A DNA stretch of 64,000 bases from Azospirillum doebereinerae (GTDB lineage: Bacteria > Pseudomonadota > Alphaproteobacteria > Azospirillales > Azospirillaceae): contig NZ_RZIJ01000011.1 of NCBI RefSeq assembly GCF_003989665.1, positions 147,034 through 211,033 on the forward strand, written 5' to 3'. This document shows, one piece after another, positions 57,125-64,000 of this stretch. How positions within the stretch are numbered: the first letter of the stretch is position 1; each line of letters starts with the position of its first letter. Below the pieces are notes generated by a model, which saw only the letters and a program-made list of their open reading frames with translations, made no database searches and had not been told where the DNA came from. Made by a program: the position numbers and the translations under genes.

Positions 57125-60100
57125 TCACCCCGCCATCCGCTGCCCCTCGGTCAGCAGTTGCCCTAGCAATGCCCGCAGCGCGCCCGGCCGCACCGGTTTG
57201 TAGAGCAGCCGGCAGCCCGCCGCCTCGATGTCCTCGCGCACGGCGGCGTCGCGGTCGGCGGTGACGACCGCCGCCGGGATGGCGCTGCCCAGCGTCCGGC
57301 GCAAGGCGCCCAGCGCCTCCACCCCGGTCAGGCTGCGGTCGAGGTGGTAGTCGGTCAGGATCACGTCGGGGATCTGGCCGTTCAGCCCCGACAGCGCCAG
57401 GGCGGGCGTCGCGGCGGTCACCACCCGGCAGGACCAGCTCGACAGCAGATCCTCGGTCGCCCGCGCGATGGCCGGCTCGTTCTCCAGGCACAGCACCAGC
57501 ACGCCGCGCAGGTCGCGCACGCGGGGCCGCACGGTCACGGCGCGCACGGCGACCCGCTCGTCGGTCAGCGGCACCAGCACGGAAAAGGCGCTGCCCCGCC
57601 CGACCGTCGAGCGCACCTGCACCGGGTGGTCGAGGATCCCCGCCAGCCGCTCGACGATGGCAAGACCGAGGCCGAGGCCCTTGCCGCCGCGCTCGTCCGT
57701 CTGGTTGTTGTCGAGCTGGCGGAACTCCATGAAGATTTCCGGCACCTTGTGCTCCGGGATGCCGGGGCCGGTGTCCCACACCTCGATGGACAGGCACTCC
57801 CCGCGCCGCCGGCAGCCCAGCAGGATGCGGCCCGTCCGCGTGTAGCGCACCGCGTTGGCGAGGTAGTTCTGCAGGATGCGCCGCAGCAGCGCCGGGTCGC
57901 TGCGCACCGTCGCCGAGCAGTCCACCGTCCGCAGCCCCAGCCCGTGGCGGCTGGCCAGCACGGTGAACTCCTCGCCCAGCGGCTTCAGCAGTTCGTCGAT
58001 GCGCATCGGCACCGGGTTGGGGCGGACGACTCCGCTGTCGATCTTCGACACGTCCAGCAGGTCGCCGAGGATCTGCTCCACCGAGCGCAGGGAGGCGTCG
58101 ATTTGGCGGATCGCCGTGTCCTGGTTGCGCTCGCCCAGCGCCGACAGGAACAGGCGGGCGGCGTGGAGCGGTTGCAGCAGGTCGTGGCTGGCGGCGGCGA
58201 GGAAGCGGGTCTTGCTGCGGTTGGCGCGCTCGGCTTCGCCCTTGGCGTCGGACAGGTCACGGGTGCGCTCGGCGATGCGGCGCTCCAGCGTCTCGTTGGC
58301 CTCGCGCAGGGCGGCGGCGGCGCGGTGGCGCTCGGTGACGTCGGTGTAGACGGCGACGAAGCCGCCGCCCGGCATCGGGTTGGTGGCGATCTCCAGCACC
58401 GAGCCGTCCGGGCGCACCCGTTCGTACACATCCGGCCGGTTGCGGCGGCGCGGGTCGGAGCGCCGCGCGATCAGAGTCTCGATCTCGCCGTTGTGGCCGT
58501 ACTCGCCGCGCCGGTCGATGAAGCCGACGATGGCCTCCAGCGAGGTGCCGACCTGCACGAAGCCGTCCGGCAGTTCCAGCAGCACGACGAACTGGTTGTT
58601 CCAGGTGGCGACGCGCCAGTCCTCGTCGAACACGGCGAGGCCCTGGGGGATGTTCTCCACGGTGGCGCGCAGCAGCTCGTGCTGCTTGAGGATGGCGCGC
58701 GACGCCTCGTCGATGATGGACCGCGCGTCGGTGCGCGACAGCCGCCGGTCCGACAGCAGCCCCGCCACCACCACGCGGGCCGAGGCCGAGCCGACCGCGC
58801 CGGCCAGCAGCCGCTCGGTCATCTGGATCGCCTCGCCGTCGCTGCGCGCGAGCAGGGCGGTGTTCAGGTCGCCGTCGCGGATGGCGGTGAAGCGGCGGAA
58901 GGCGGCGTCGGCGCGCGGCGCCCCGACGTAGCGCACCGCCAGATCGTGCAGGTCGGCCAGGGTCGCCCCGCGCGGGCCGTGCGCCTCGCCGTCCGAGGCC
59001 CGGCGCAGGCTCATGAAGCGGGCGGCCTGCTGCTTCTCCAGGGTGGAGGGGCGGGTCAGCAGCGAGATGACGACGAAGAGGAACAGGTTGGGGCCGAGGC
59101 TCCACAGCGCCGCGTTGGACAGCGGGTCGATGCCACCGATGCCGGCCAGCGCCAGGGGGCTGAGGCCGGTCAGGCCGAACGGCCCCTCCTGCAAGGCCCG
59201 CGTCGCCAGCCAGCCGGCGTCGGCGAAGGAGGGCAGCAGCATGGTGTAGGCCCAGCCGACGAAGCCGGCGCAGATGCCGGCGAAGGCGCCGGCCCGGCTG
59301 GCGCGGCTCCACACCAGCCCGCCGAGCAGCGCCGGGGCGAACTGCGCCACCGCCGTGAAGCTCATCATGCCGATGGTGGCCAGCGGGAAGGCCGGGCCGA
59401 TCAGCCGGTAGCAGCCGTAGGACAGCAGCACCAGCACGATCACCGCCGAGCGTCGCACCGCCAGCAGCACGGCGGCCGGCTCGTCGCGCAGACGGCGGTC
59501 GTCGGGGCGCAGCGCCATCAGCAGCGGCACGGCGATGTCGTTGCAGATCATGGTGCTGAGCGCCACCATCTCGACCAGGATCATGCTGGTCGCCGCCGAC
59601 AGCCCGCCGATGAAGGCGATCAGCGCCAGCCAGGGCCAGCCCTTTTCCAGCGGGATCGAGACCATGAAGGTATCGGCGTTGATCGCCCCGTCCGGGAACA
59701 GCATCAGCCCGGCCAGCGCCACCGGCAGCACGAACAGGTTGATGACGATCAGGTAGGCCGGGAACAGCCGCGCCGAGGAGCGCACGTCGCCGGTGTGGGT
59801 GTTCTCGACCACCGCGACGTGGAACTGGCGCGGCAGGCAGAGGATCGCCAGCCCCGACAGCACGCAGGCCACCCACCAGTCGGCGCCGATGTTGCCCAGA
59901 CTCATCAGTTCGAGGAAACCGGGGTGGCTGGCGGCGGTCTCGACGAAGTTGGCCGGGTTGCCGAAGATGGCGAAGGCGATGGCGCCGCCGACCCCGATGG
60001 AGGCGGCGAGCTTCACCACCGATTCCGCCGCGATGGCCATCATCAGGCCGCGATGGTGCTCGTTGGCCGAGATGTTGCGCACGCCGAACAGGATGGCGAA

Positions 60101-60610
60101 GGCCGCCATCAGCAGCGCCGCCAGCAGCGCGGTGCCGCCGGGAAGCTGGCTGACCTCCGACCCCAGCGTGTCGCCGGCCAGGATCTCGAAGCTGACGCTG
60201 ATCGCCTTCAATTGCAGGGCGATGTAGGGGAGAAGGCCGATCACCGCCGTGACGGTGACGAGCGCCGCGAGGCTGCGGCTCTTGCCGTAGCGCGCGGAGA
60301 GGAAGTCGGAAATGGAAACGACGTTCTCGGACTTCGCGACCCGGACGATGCGGGCCAGGATCGGCCAGCCCAGCCCGATCATCACGATGGGGCCGATGTA
60401 GATGGGCAGGAAATAGAAGCCGCCCGTCGCCGCCCGCCCGACCGCGCCGTAGAAGGTCCAGGAGGTGCAGTAGACCCCGAAGCTCAGCGCGTAGAGCAGC
60501 GGCGTGCGCCGGTCGCCCCCGCTGCCGGCGGTGCGGTCGCCGTACCACGCGATGGCGAACAGCGAGATCAGGTAGGCCAGCGAGGCGACGAGGACGAACC
60601 AGCTTTCCAT
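57125..60610 (-). CDS. crbS: Transporter-linked hybrid sensor kinase (CrbS/MxtR-like)
   Basis: A 1161-residue membrane kinase. Residues about 1-500 are a sodium:solute symporter domain with about 13 helices (MESWFVLVASLAYLISLFAIAWYGD; YCTSWTFYGAVGRAATGGFYF). A linker and PAS domain follow at about 640-760 (LRATVENIPQGLAVFDEDWRVATWN), then HisKA with ASHDLLQPLHAARLFL (His809) and HATPase (YLANAVRYTRTG, DTGPGIPEHKVPEIF, GKGLGLGLAIVERLA). The C-terminal receiver has Asp1087 in LTDYHLDRSL. CrbS homologs sense or transport a small carboxylate and act through CrbR on acetate metabolism. The crbR gene lies 0.45 kb away, convergent, with DUF4406 between. The signal here is unproven. Confidence 0.87.
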   Translation of the reverse strand: MESWFVLVASLAYLISLFAIAWYGDRTAGSGGDRRTPLLYALSFGVYCTSWTFYGAVGRAATGGFYFLPIYIGPIVMIGLGWPILARIVRVAKSENVVSISDFLSARYGKSRSLAALVTVTAVIGLLPYIALQLKAISVSFEILAGDTLGSEVSQLPGGTALLAALLMAAFAILFGVRNISANEHHRGLMMAIAAESVVKLAASIGVGGAIAFAIFGNPANFVETAASHPGFLELMSLGNIGADWWVACVLSGLAILCLPRQFHVAVVENTHTGDVRSSARLFPAYLIVINLFVLPVALAGLMLFPDGAINADTFMVSIPLEKGWPWLALIAFIGGLSAATSMILVEMVALSTMICNDIAVPLLMALRPDDRRLRDEPAAVLLAVRRSAVIVLVLLSYGCYRLIGPAFPLATIGMMSFTAVAQFAPALLGGLVWSRASRAGAFAGICAGFVGWAYTMLLPSFADAGWLATRALQEGPFGLTGLSPLALAGIGGIDPLSNAALWSLGPNLFLFVVISLLTRPSTLEKQQAARFMSLRRASDGEAHGPRGATLADLHDLAVRYVGAPRADAAFRRFTAIRDGDLNTALLARSDGEAIQMTERLLAGAVGSASARVVVAGLLSDRRLSRTDARSIIDEASRAILKQHELLRATVENIPQGLAVFDEDWRVATWNNQFVVLLELPDGFVQVGTSLEAIVGFIDRRGEYGHNGEIETLIARRSDPRRRNRPDVYERVRPDGSVLEIATNPMPGGGFVAVYTDVTERHRAAAALREANETLERRIAERTRDLSDAKGEAERANRSKTRFLAAASHDLLQPLHAARLFLSALGERNQDTAIRQIDASLRSVEQILGDLLDVSKIDSGVVRPNPVPMRIDELLKPLGEEFTVLASRHGLGLRTVDCSATVRSDPALLRRILQNYLANAVRYTRTGRILLGCRRRGECLSIEVWDTGPGIPEHKVPEIFMEFRQLDNNQTDERGGKGLGLGLAIVERLAGILDHPVQVRSTVGRGSAFSVLVPLTDERVAVRAVTVRPRVRDLRGVLVLCLENEPAIARATEDLLSSWSCRVVTAATPALALSGLNGQIPDVILTDYHLDRSLTGVEALGALRRTLGSAIPAAVVTADRDAAVREDIEAAGCRLLYKPVRPGALRALLGQLLTEGQRMAG

Positions 60611-60677
60611 CGGGCTTTTCGCATCCCTTGTCTTGGAGTTTTCTCCCTATGGGACGAGAGGGTATCACACACGAACG

Positions 60678-60710
60678 AAACGGGCGGAGGGAAAGCCCCT
60701 CCGCCCGTTT
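60678..60710 (-). terminator. Rho-independent terminator after the MHS transporter
   Basis: A perfect 14-bp stem (AAACGGGCGGAGGG at 60678-60691 with its complement at 60697-60710) and a 5-base loop. On the minus strand it is followed by TTTCGTT. It lies 140 bases beyond the MHS stop codon and upstream of the crbS-like gene, so it would shield that gene. Confidence 0.7.
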
Positions 60711-60730
60711 GTGGTGTGGTGGTCCGCCGG

Positions 60731-60839
60731 CCCCCTCCCCATCCCTCCCCGGCCTGCGGCGGGAGAGGGGGGTAGGATGCTTGTCGGGGTTCGGCGGAGT
60801 TCCCTCTCCCGCGAAGCGGGGGAGGGTTAGGGAGGGGGC
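60731..60839. repeat. GC-rich palindromic repeat, family B copy 5
   Basis: CCCCCTCCC ... GGGAGGGGG ends with inner hairpins (GCGGCGGGAGAGGGG and CTCTCCCGCGAAGCGGGGGAG types), in the gap between the MHS transporter gene and crbS-like gene. The TTGTCGGGGTTCGGCGGAGTTCC middle is shared with copy 1. Confidence 0.8.
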
Positions 60840-60850
60840 AAGGCGTGCCC

Positions 60851-62575
60851 TCAATCGTGCTGGTAGATGTCCACGTCCTTGGTCTCGCGGACGAACAGCA
60901 TGCCGATGACGAAGGTCGCGGCGGCGATGACGATCGGGTACCAGAGGCCGGAGTAGATGTCGCCGGTCGCCGCCACGATGGCGAAGGAGGTCGTCGGCAG
61001 GAAGCCGCCGAACCAGCCGTTGCCGATGTGGTAGGGCAGCGACATCGAGGTGTAGCGGATCTTGGTCGGGAACATCTCGACCAGCATCGCGGCGATCGGG
61101 CCGTAGACCATCGTCACGTAGATGACCAGCACCGTCAGCAGAACCACGACCATGAAGGTGTCGATGCGGGCCGGGTCGGCCTTGGCCGGGTAGTTGGCGG
61201 TCTTCAGCGCGTCGCCCAGACCCTTGTCGAAGGCGGCGCCGGCGGCCTTGGCGTCGGTCGGGGCGGCGGCGGGCGTGGCCGTCGACGGGCCGTGGCCGAG
61301 CGACACGGCGGCCGGACCCGAGGCGACGGCCGAGTAGGACGGGATCAGCGTCGAGCCGACCTTGATCGAGGCGACGGTGCCGGCCGGGGCGGCCTCGTTG
61401 GTGTAGGGGATGCCACGGCGGACCAGCGCGCTCTTGGCGATGTCGCAGGAGCTGGTGAACTGGCTGGTGCCGACCGGGTTGAACTGGAAGGAGCACTCGT
61501 TCGGGTCGGCGGTGACGACGACCGGGGCGGTGGCGATGGCCTCCTCCAGCGCCGGGTTGGCGTAGTGGGTGATGCCCTTGAAGATCGGGAAATAGGTCAG
61601 GCAGGCCAGCACCAGGCCGGCCATGATGATCGGCTTGCGGCCGATCTTGTCGGACAGCGTGCCGAAGAGCACGAAGCAGGGGGTGGCGATCAGCAGGGCG
61701 GCGGCGATCATCAGATTCGCGGCCTGGGCGTCGACCTTCAGCGTCTGGGTCAGGAAGAACAGCGAGTAGAACTGCCCCGTGTACCAGACCACCGCCTGAC
61801 CGGCGACGAGGCCGAACAGGGCGAGCAGCACGATCTTCAGGTTGGGCCAGCGGGCGAAGGATTCGGTCAGCGGCGCCTTGGAGTGCTTGCCCTCGTCCTT
61901 CATCTTCTTGAAGGCCGGCGATTCGTTCAGCATCAGGCGGATCCAGACGGAAATGCCGAGCAGGACGATCGAGATCAGGAAGGGGATGCGCCAGCCCCAG
62001 GCGTTGAAGTCCTCCGGCGTCATCGCCACGCGGCAGCCCAGGATGATCAGCAGCGACAGGAACAGGCCCAGCGTCGCCGTGGTCTGGATCCACGAGGTGT
62101 AGTTGCCGCGCCGGCCGTGCGGGGCGTGCTCGGCGACGTAGGTCGCGGCGCCGCCGTACTCGCCGCCCAGCGCCAGCCCTTGCAGCAGGCGCAGCACGAT
62201 CAGGATGATCGGGGCGGCCATGCCGATGGACGCGTAGTTCGGCAGGATGCCCACGATGAAGGTGGACAGGCCCATGATGAGGATGGTGACGAGGAAGGTG
62301 TATTTGCGGCCGATCATGTCGCCGAGCCGGCCGAACATCAGCGCGCCGAAGGGACGCACCGCGAAGCCGGCGGCGAACGCCATCAGCGCGAAGATGAAGG
62401 CGGCGGTCGGGTTGACGCCCGAGAAGAACTGCGCGGCGATGACCGCGCTCAACGATCCGTACAGGTAGAAGTCGTACCATTCGAAGACGGTGCCGAGGGA
62501 CGAGGCGAAGATGACTTTCTTCTCCTCGGCCGTCATGGGGCGGACGGAGTCCCCCGTCGATGCCGCGTAGGCCAT
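60851..62575 (-). CDS. MHS-family MFS metabolite:proton symporter with a large periplasmic loop
   Basis: A 574-residue inner-membrane transporter of the metabolite:H+ symporter group (ProP/ShiA/KgtP relatives). Seen are SLGTVFEWYDFYLYGSLSAVIAAQFF at the start, GFAVRPFGALMFGRLGDMIGRKYTF near residue 75, LRLLQGLALGGEYGGAATYVAE near 130 and MLVEMFPTKIRYTSMSLPYHIGNGWFGGFLP near 495. Between about 335 and 468 there is an extra soluble segment, rich in Ala/Pro/Thr with two Cys (NECSFQFNP and SSCDIAKS), not found in ordinary members. The substrate is unknown (a carboxylate or betaine is typical). A terminator and repeat follow it before the crbS-like gene, so the two are not obviously one operon. 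Confidence 0.85.
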   Translation of the reverse strand: MAYAASTGDSVRPMTAEEKKVIFASSLGTVFEWYDFYLYGSLSAVIAAQFFSGVNPTAAFIFALMAFAAGFAVRPFGALMFGRLGDMIGRKYTFLVTILIMGLSTFIVGILPNYASIGMAAPIILIVLRLLQGLALGGEYGGAATYVAEHAPHGRRGNYTSWIQTTATLGLFLSLLIILGCRVAMTPEDFNAWGWRIPFLISIVLLGISVWIRLMLNESPAFKKMKDEGKHSKAPLTESFARWPNLKIVLLALFGLVAGQAVVWYTGQFYSLFFLTQTLKVDAQAANLMIAAALLIATPCFVLFGTLSDKIGRKPIIMAGLVLACLTYFPIFKGITHYANPALEEAIATAPVVVTADPNECSFQFNPVGTSQFTSSCDIAKSALVRRGIPYTNEAAPAGTVASIKVGSTLIPSYSAVASGPAAVSLGHGPSTATPAAAPTDAKAAGAAFDKGLGDALKTANYPAKADPARIDTFMVVVLLTVLVIYVTMVYGPIAAMLVEMFPTKIRYTSMSLPYHIGNGWFGGFLPTTSFAIVAATGDIYSGLWYPIVIAAATFVIGMLFVRETKDVDIYQHD

Positions 62576-62879
62576 GTTTCAACACCCTCCCAGGGTTTCG
62601 TGTGCCGTGTTTTCGTTTGGAAGGCCCTCGGTTCGACGGCGGGGCCTATGACCGAGCACAGTCCTCGGTTTTCGAGGAGATTGTGTGGTGTCCAAACTAT
62701 CCGTGTCACCCCCGACCTTGGTCGGGGGGCACGGGGAGGGTGGGGTGGTGTAGAGATTTGGGTTCGCCCCCGCCACGCCTGATAAACGTGGACAGAAGCC
62801 CTTCTCCCCTTGCGGGAGAAGGGCTCTCGTCAGCACTTGGTATCGCACGCCCGGAGTCGGGGATGGCGGGGCTTGGTCC
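62576..62879. other. Intergenic region between the MHS transporter and NAD-glutamate dehydrogenase genes
   Basis: 304 bases, no gene seen. It holds two hairpins: CCCCCGACC TT GGTCGGGGG (62709-62728) and the repeat-family-C hairpin at 62797-62825, which lies 55 bases beyond the glutamate dehydrogenase stop and could terminate it. The promoter of the MHS gene should also be here but was not fixed. Confidence 0.5.
62797..62825. repeat. GC-rich hairpin, repeat family C copy 2 (single hairpin)
   Basis: AGCCCTTCTCCC CTTGC GGGAGAAGGGCT, a perfect 12-bp stem with a 5-base loop; this is the inverse complement of the second hairpin of copy 1 (20986-21014). May act as terminator for the glutamate dehydrogenase gene. 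Confidence 0.7.
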
Positions 62880-64000
62880 TCACGCGCCGGTGGTAAGTCC
62901 GCGCAGTTGGCGGCTGGCGACGGTCAGCATCGGCAAATCGATGGTGGCCTGTGCGCGCAGCTCGGCGACCAGCGGCTCCACCCGGTCCACGGCGGCGGCG
63001 TGGGTGGCGACCCAGCCTTCCACCGAGGGCGTCTCCGCGTCCTGCTCCAGCACGCGGACGGTCAGTTCCATCTGGTGGGCGAACAGGTCGTCGACGATGG
63101 CGGCCACGGCTTGGCGCTGCCAATGGTTGTCGATCCGCGCCGCGACGGCCTTGTCGCGCAGCCATTCCAGCGCGAAGCGCCGGCCCAGACCGAAATAGAC
63201 CGCGGCGACCTCCGGGACCGCCCGTCCCGTGCGGCCGGCGATGCGCACGAGGTCGGGGACCGCCGCCAGCACCGGCAGGGCGGCGACGCGGCGGGCCAGA
63301 GCCTCCGGCACGCCGTGGGCGGTGTGGCTCGCGGCGCGGGCGTCGAGGCGGGAGGATTCCTCGGCGTCGAGCACGCGGTCGAGGGTGCCGGCCAGGGTCT
63401 CCAGCCCCGGACGGAAGGTCGCGACCTCGGCGGCCAGATCCAGCGGGTGCGCGGCGTTGGCGAGGAACCACGCGACCGTGCGCTCCATCAGCGCCAGGAT
63501 GTCCAACTGCAGGGCGGTCTGCGCCGTCGCCGGGACGCGGGTGTCGAGCGCGTCGATGGCGTCCCAGAGGTCGGAGAGGCCGAAGACCTCGCGCACGATG
63601 ACGCAGGCGCGGGCGACGTCGGCGGGGCCGAGGCCGGTCTTCTCCATCGTCTCCTTGACGAAGGTCGGGCCGACCCGGTTGACGAGGCTGTTGGTCACCT
63701 GCGTCGCCACGATCTCCCGCCGCAGGCGATGCCGGCCGATGGCGTCCCGCTGCCCCTCCCGCAGGGCCTGCGGGAAGTAGCGCAGCAGGTCCTCCGCCAT
63801 CGCCGGGTCGTCCGGCAAATCCGACGCCAGCAGGTCGTCGTACAGCGTGATCTTGGCGTAGGCCAGCAGCACCGCCAGCTCCGGACGCGTCAACCCGCGC
63901 CGTTCCGCCATCCGCTGCGCCAGCTCCTCCTCGGTCGGCAGATACTCGATGGCGCGGTTCAGCCGCCCGGCCTTCTCCAAGGCCCGGATGAAGCGCGCCT
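62880..64000 (-). CDS. NAD-specific glutamate dehydrogenase, C-terminal part (180-kDa class)
   Basis: The frame runs past the right edge of the window; 373 residues of the C-terminal end are visible of an enzyme of about 1600 residues. The visible part is the helical C-terminal domain: EELAQRMAERRGLTRPELAVLLAYAKITLYDDLLASDLPDD, LRREIVATQVTNSLVNRVGPTFV, and LYVREVFGLSDLWDAIDALD-like VREVFGLSDLWDAID, which are typical of the large bacterial NAD-GDH (oxidative deamination of glutamate to 2-oxoglutarate). The catalytic GDH core and ACT domains lie outside. It reads MLTVASRQLRGLTTGA at the end. Neighbours do not show an operon. Confidence 0.9.
   Translation of the reverse strand, partial: ARFIRALEKAGRLNRAIEYLPTEEELAQRMAERRGLTRPELAVLLAYAKITLYDDLLASDLPDDPAMAEDLLRYFPQALREGQRDAIGRHRLRREIVATQVTNSLVNRVGPTFVKETMEKTGLGPADVARACVIVREVFGLSDLWDAIDALDTRVPATAQTALQLDILALMERTVAWFLANAAHPLDLAAEVATFRPGLETLAGTLDRVLDAEESSRLDARAASHTAHGVPEALARRVAALPVLAAVPDLVRIAGRTGRAVPEVAAVYFGLGRRFALEWLRDKAVAARIDNHWQRQAVAAIVDDLFAHQMELTVRVLEQDAETPSVEGWVATHAAAVDRVEPLVAELRAQATIDLPMLTVASRQLRGLTTGA

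Noticed and set aside
58257..62585. 1442-codon minus-strand frame across crbS and the MHS transporter
   Set aside because: Out of frame with both real genes, which have clear motifs in their own frames; Arg-rich shadow.
62709..62728. CCCCCGACC-TT-GGTCGGGGG as a terminator
   Set aside because: Loop of two bases is too small for a normal intrinsic terminator and no T-run follows; kept only as a note in the intergenic entry.

Overview
The window is a 64 kb piece of a GC-rich (about 70%), densely packed alphaproteobacterial chromosome or chromid. Several things point to Azospirillum or a close relative in the Rhodospirillales: a 180-kDa-type NAD-glutamate dehydrogenase, a CrbS-type transporter-kinase, UbiM, an LplT-Aas fusion with a TetR regulator, and strong G/C third-position use. 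Organism identity is an inference; no rRNA or other taxonomic marker is present. I saw no tRNA, rRNA, insertion sequence, phage gene or CRISPR array.

Layout. 0-2.7 kb: end of an omega-amino-acid aminotransferase, a DUF808 membrane protein, and a small secreted protein built of five 21-residue repeats. 2.7-9.05 kb: a leftward lipid operon of five genes (TetR, LplT-PlsC-AMP-ligase fusion, CDP-alcohol transferase, PlsC, CdsA) in which every junction is a 4-bp ATGA overlap, preceded by a perfect 20-bp TetR-type operator. 9.3-11.5 kb: DUF350 / DUF1190 lipoprotein / glutathionylspermidine-synthase-like trio. 12.1-15.1 kb: an MBL-fold protein facing a flavin monooxygenase plus DUF2783, with a similar operator-like motif in front of each. 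15.4-18.9 kb: esterase-like phytase, aromatic aminotransferase, YitT protein. 18.9-31.15 kb: a long leftward catabolic block (M20 deacylase, class II aldolase, dipeptide-type ABC transporter, ketopantoate-reductase-like enzyme, carbamoylase-type hydrolase, acetylpolyamine-amidohydrolase-like enzyme, DMT exporter). 31.6-33.9 kb: UbiM and a LysR regulator. 34-38.2 kb: 3-hydroxybutyryl-CoA dehydrogenase, then a TyrR-like sigma-54 activator divergent from dadA, which has a clear -24/-12 promoter. 38.25-47.5 kb: lactate cluster (lutABC, D-lactate dehydrogenase, lactate permease, divergent LldR). 47.5-53.2 kb: a LuxO-like response regulator coupled to a hybrid kinase, a DUF882 protein and a small disordered protein. 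53.4-64 kb: citrate synthase, NrtR-like regulator, CrbR/CrbS two-component pair with a DUF4406 gene between them, an MHS transporter, and the C-terminal end of NAD-glutamate dehydrogenase.

Taken together, the region is mostly central carbon and amino-acid catabolism (lactate, D-amino acids, probably acetate signalling, citrate synthase, glutamate) with its regulators. Three families of GC-rich palindromic repeats are scattered between genes. One copy sits inside the coding sequence of lutC, in frame, and adds 49 residues. That insertion and the 21-residue-repeat protein are the most unusual items. A pair of identical-arm 16-bp palindromes (16865 and 56695), the shared motif of the monooxygenase/MBL genes, and the unassigned 12-kb catabolic block are the best leads for new biology.
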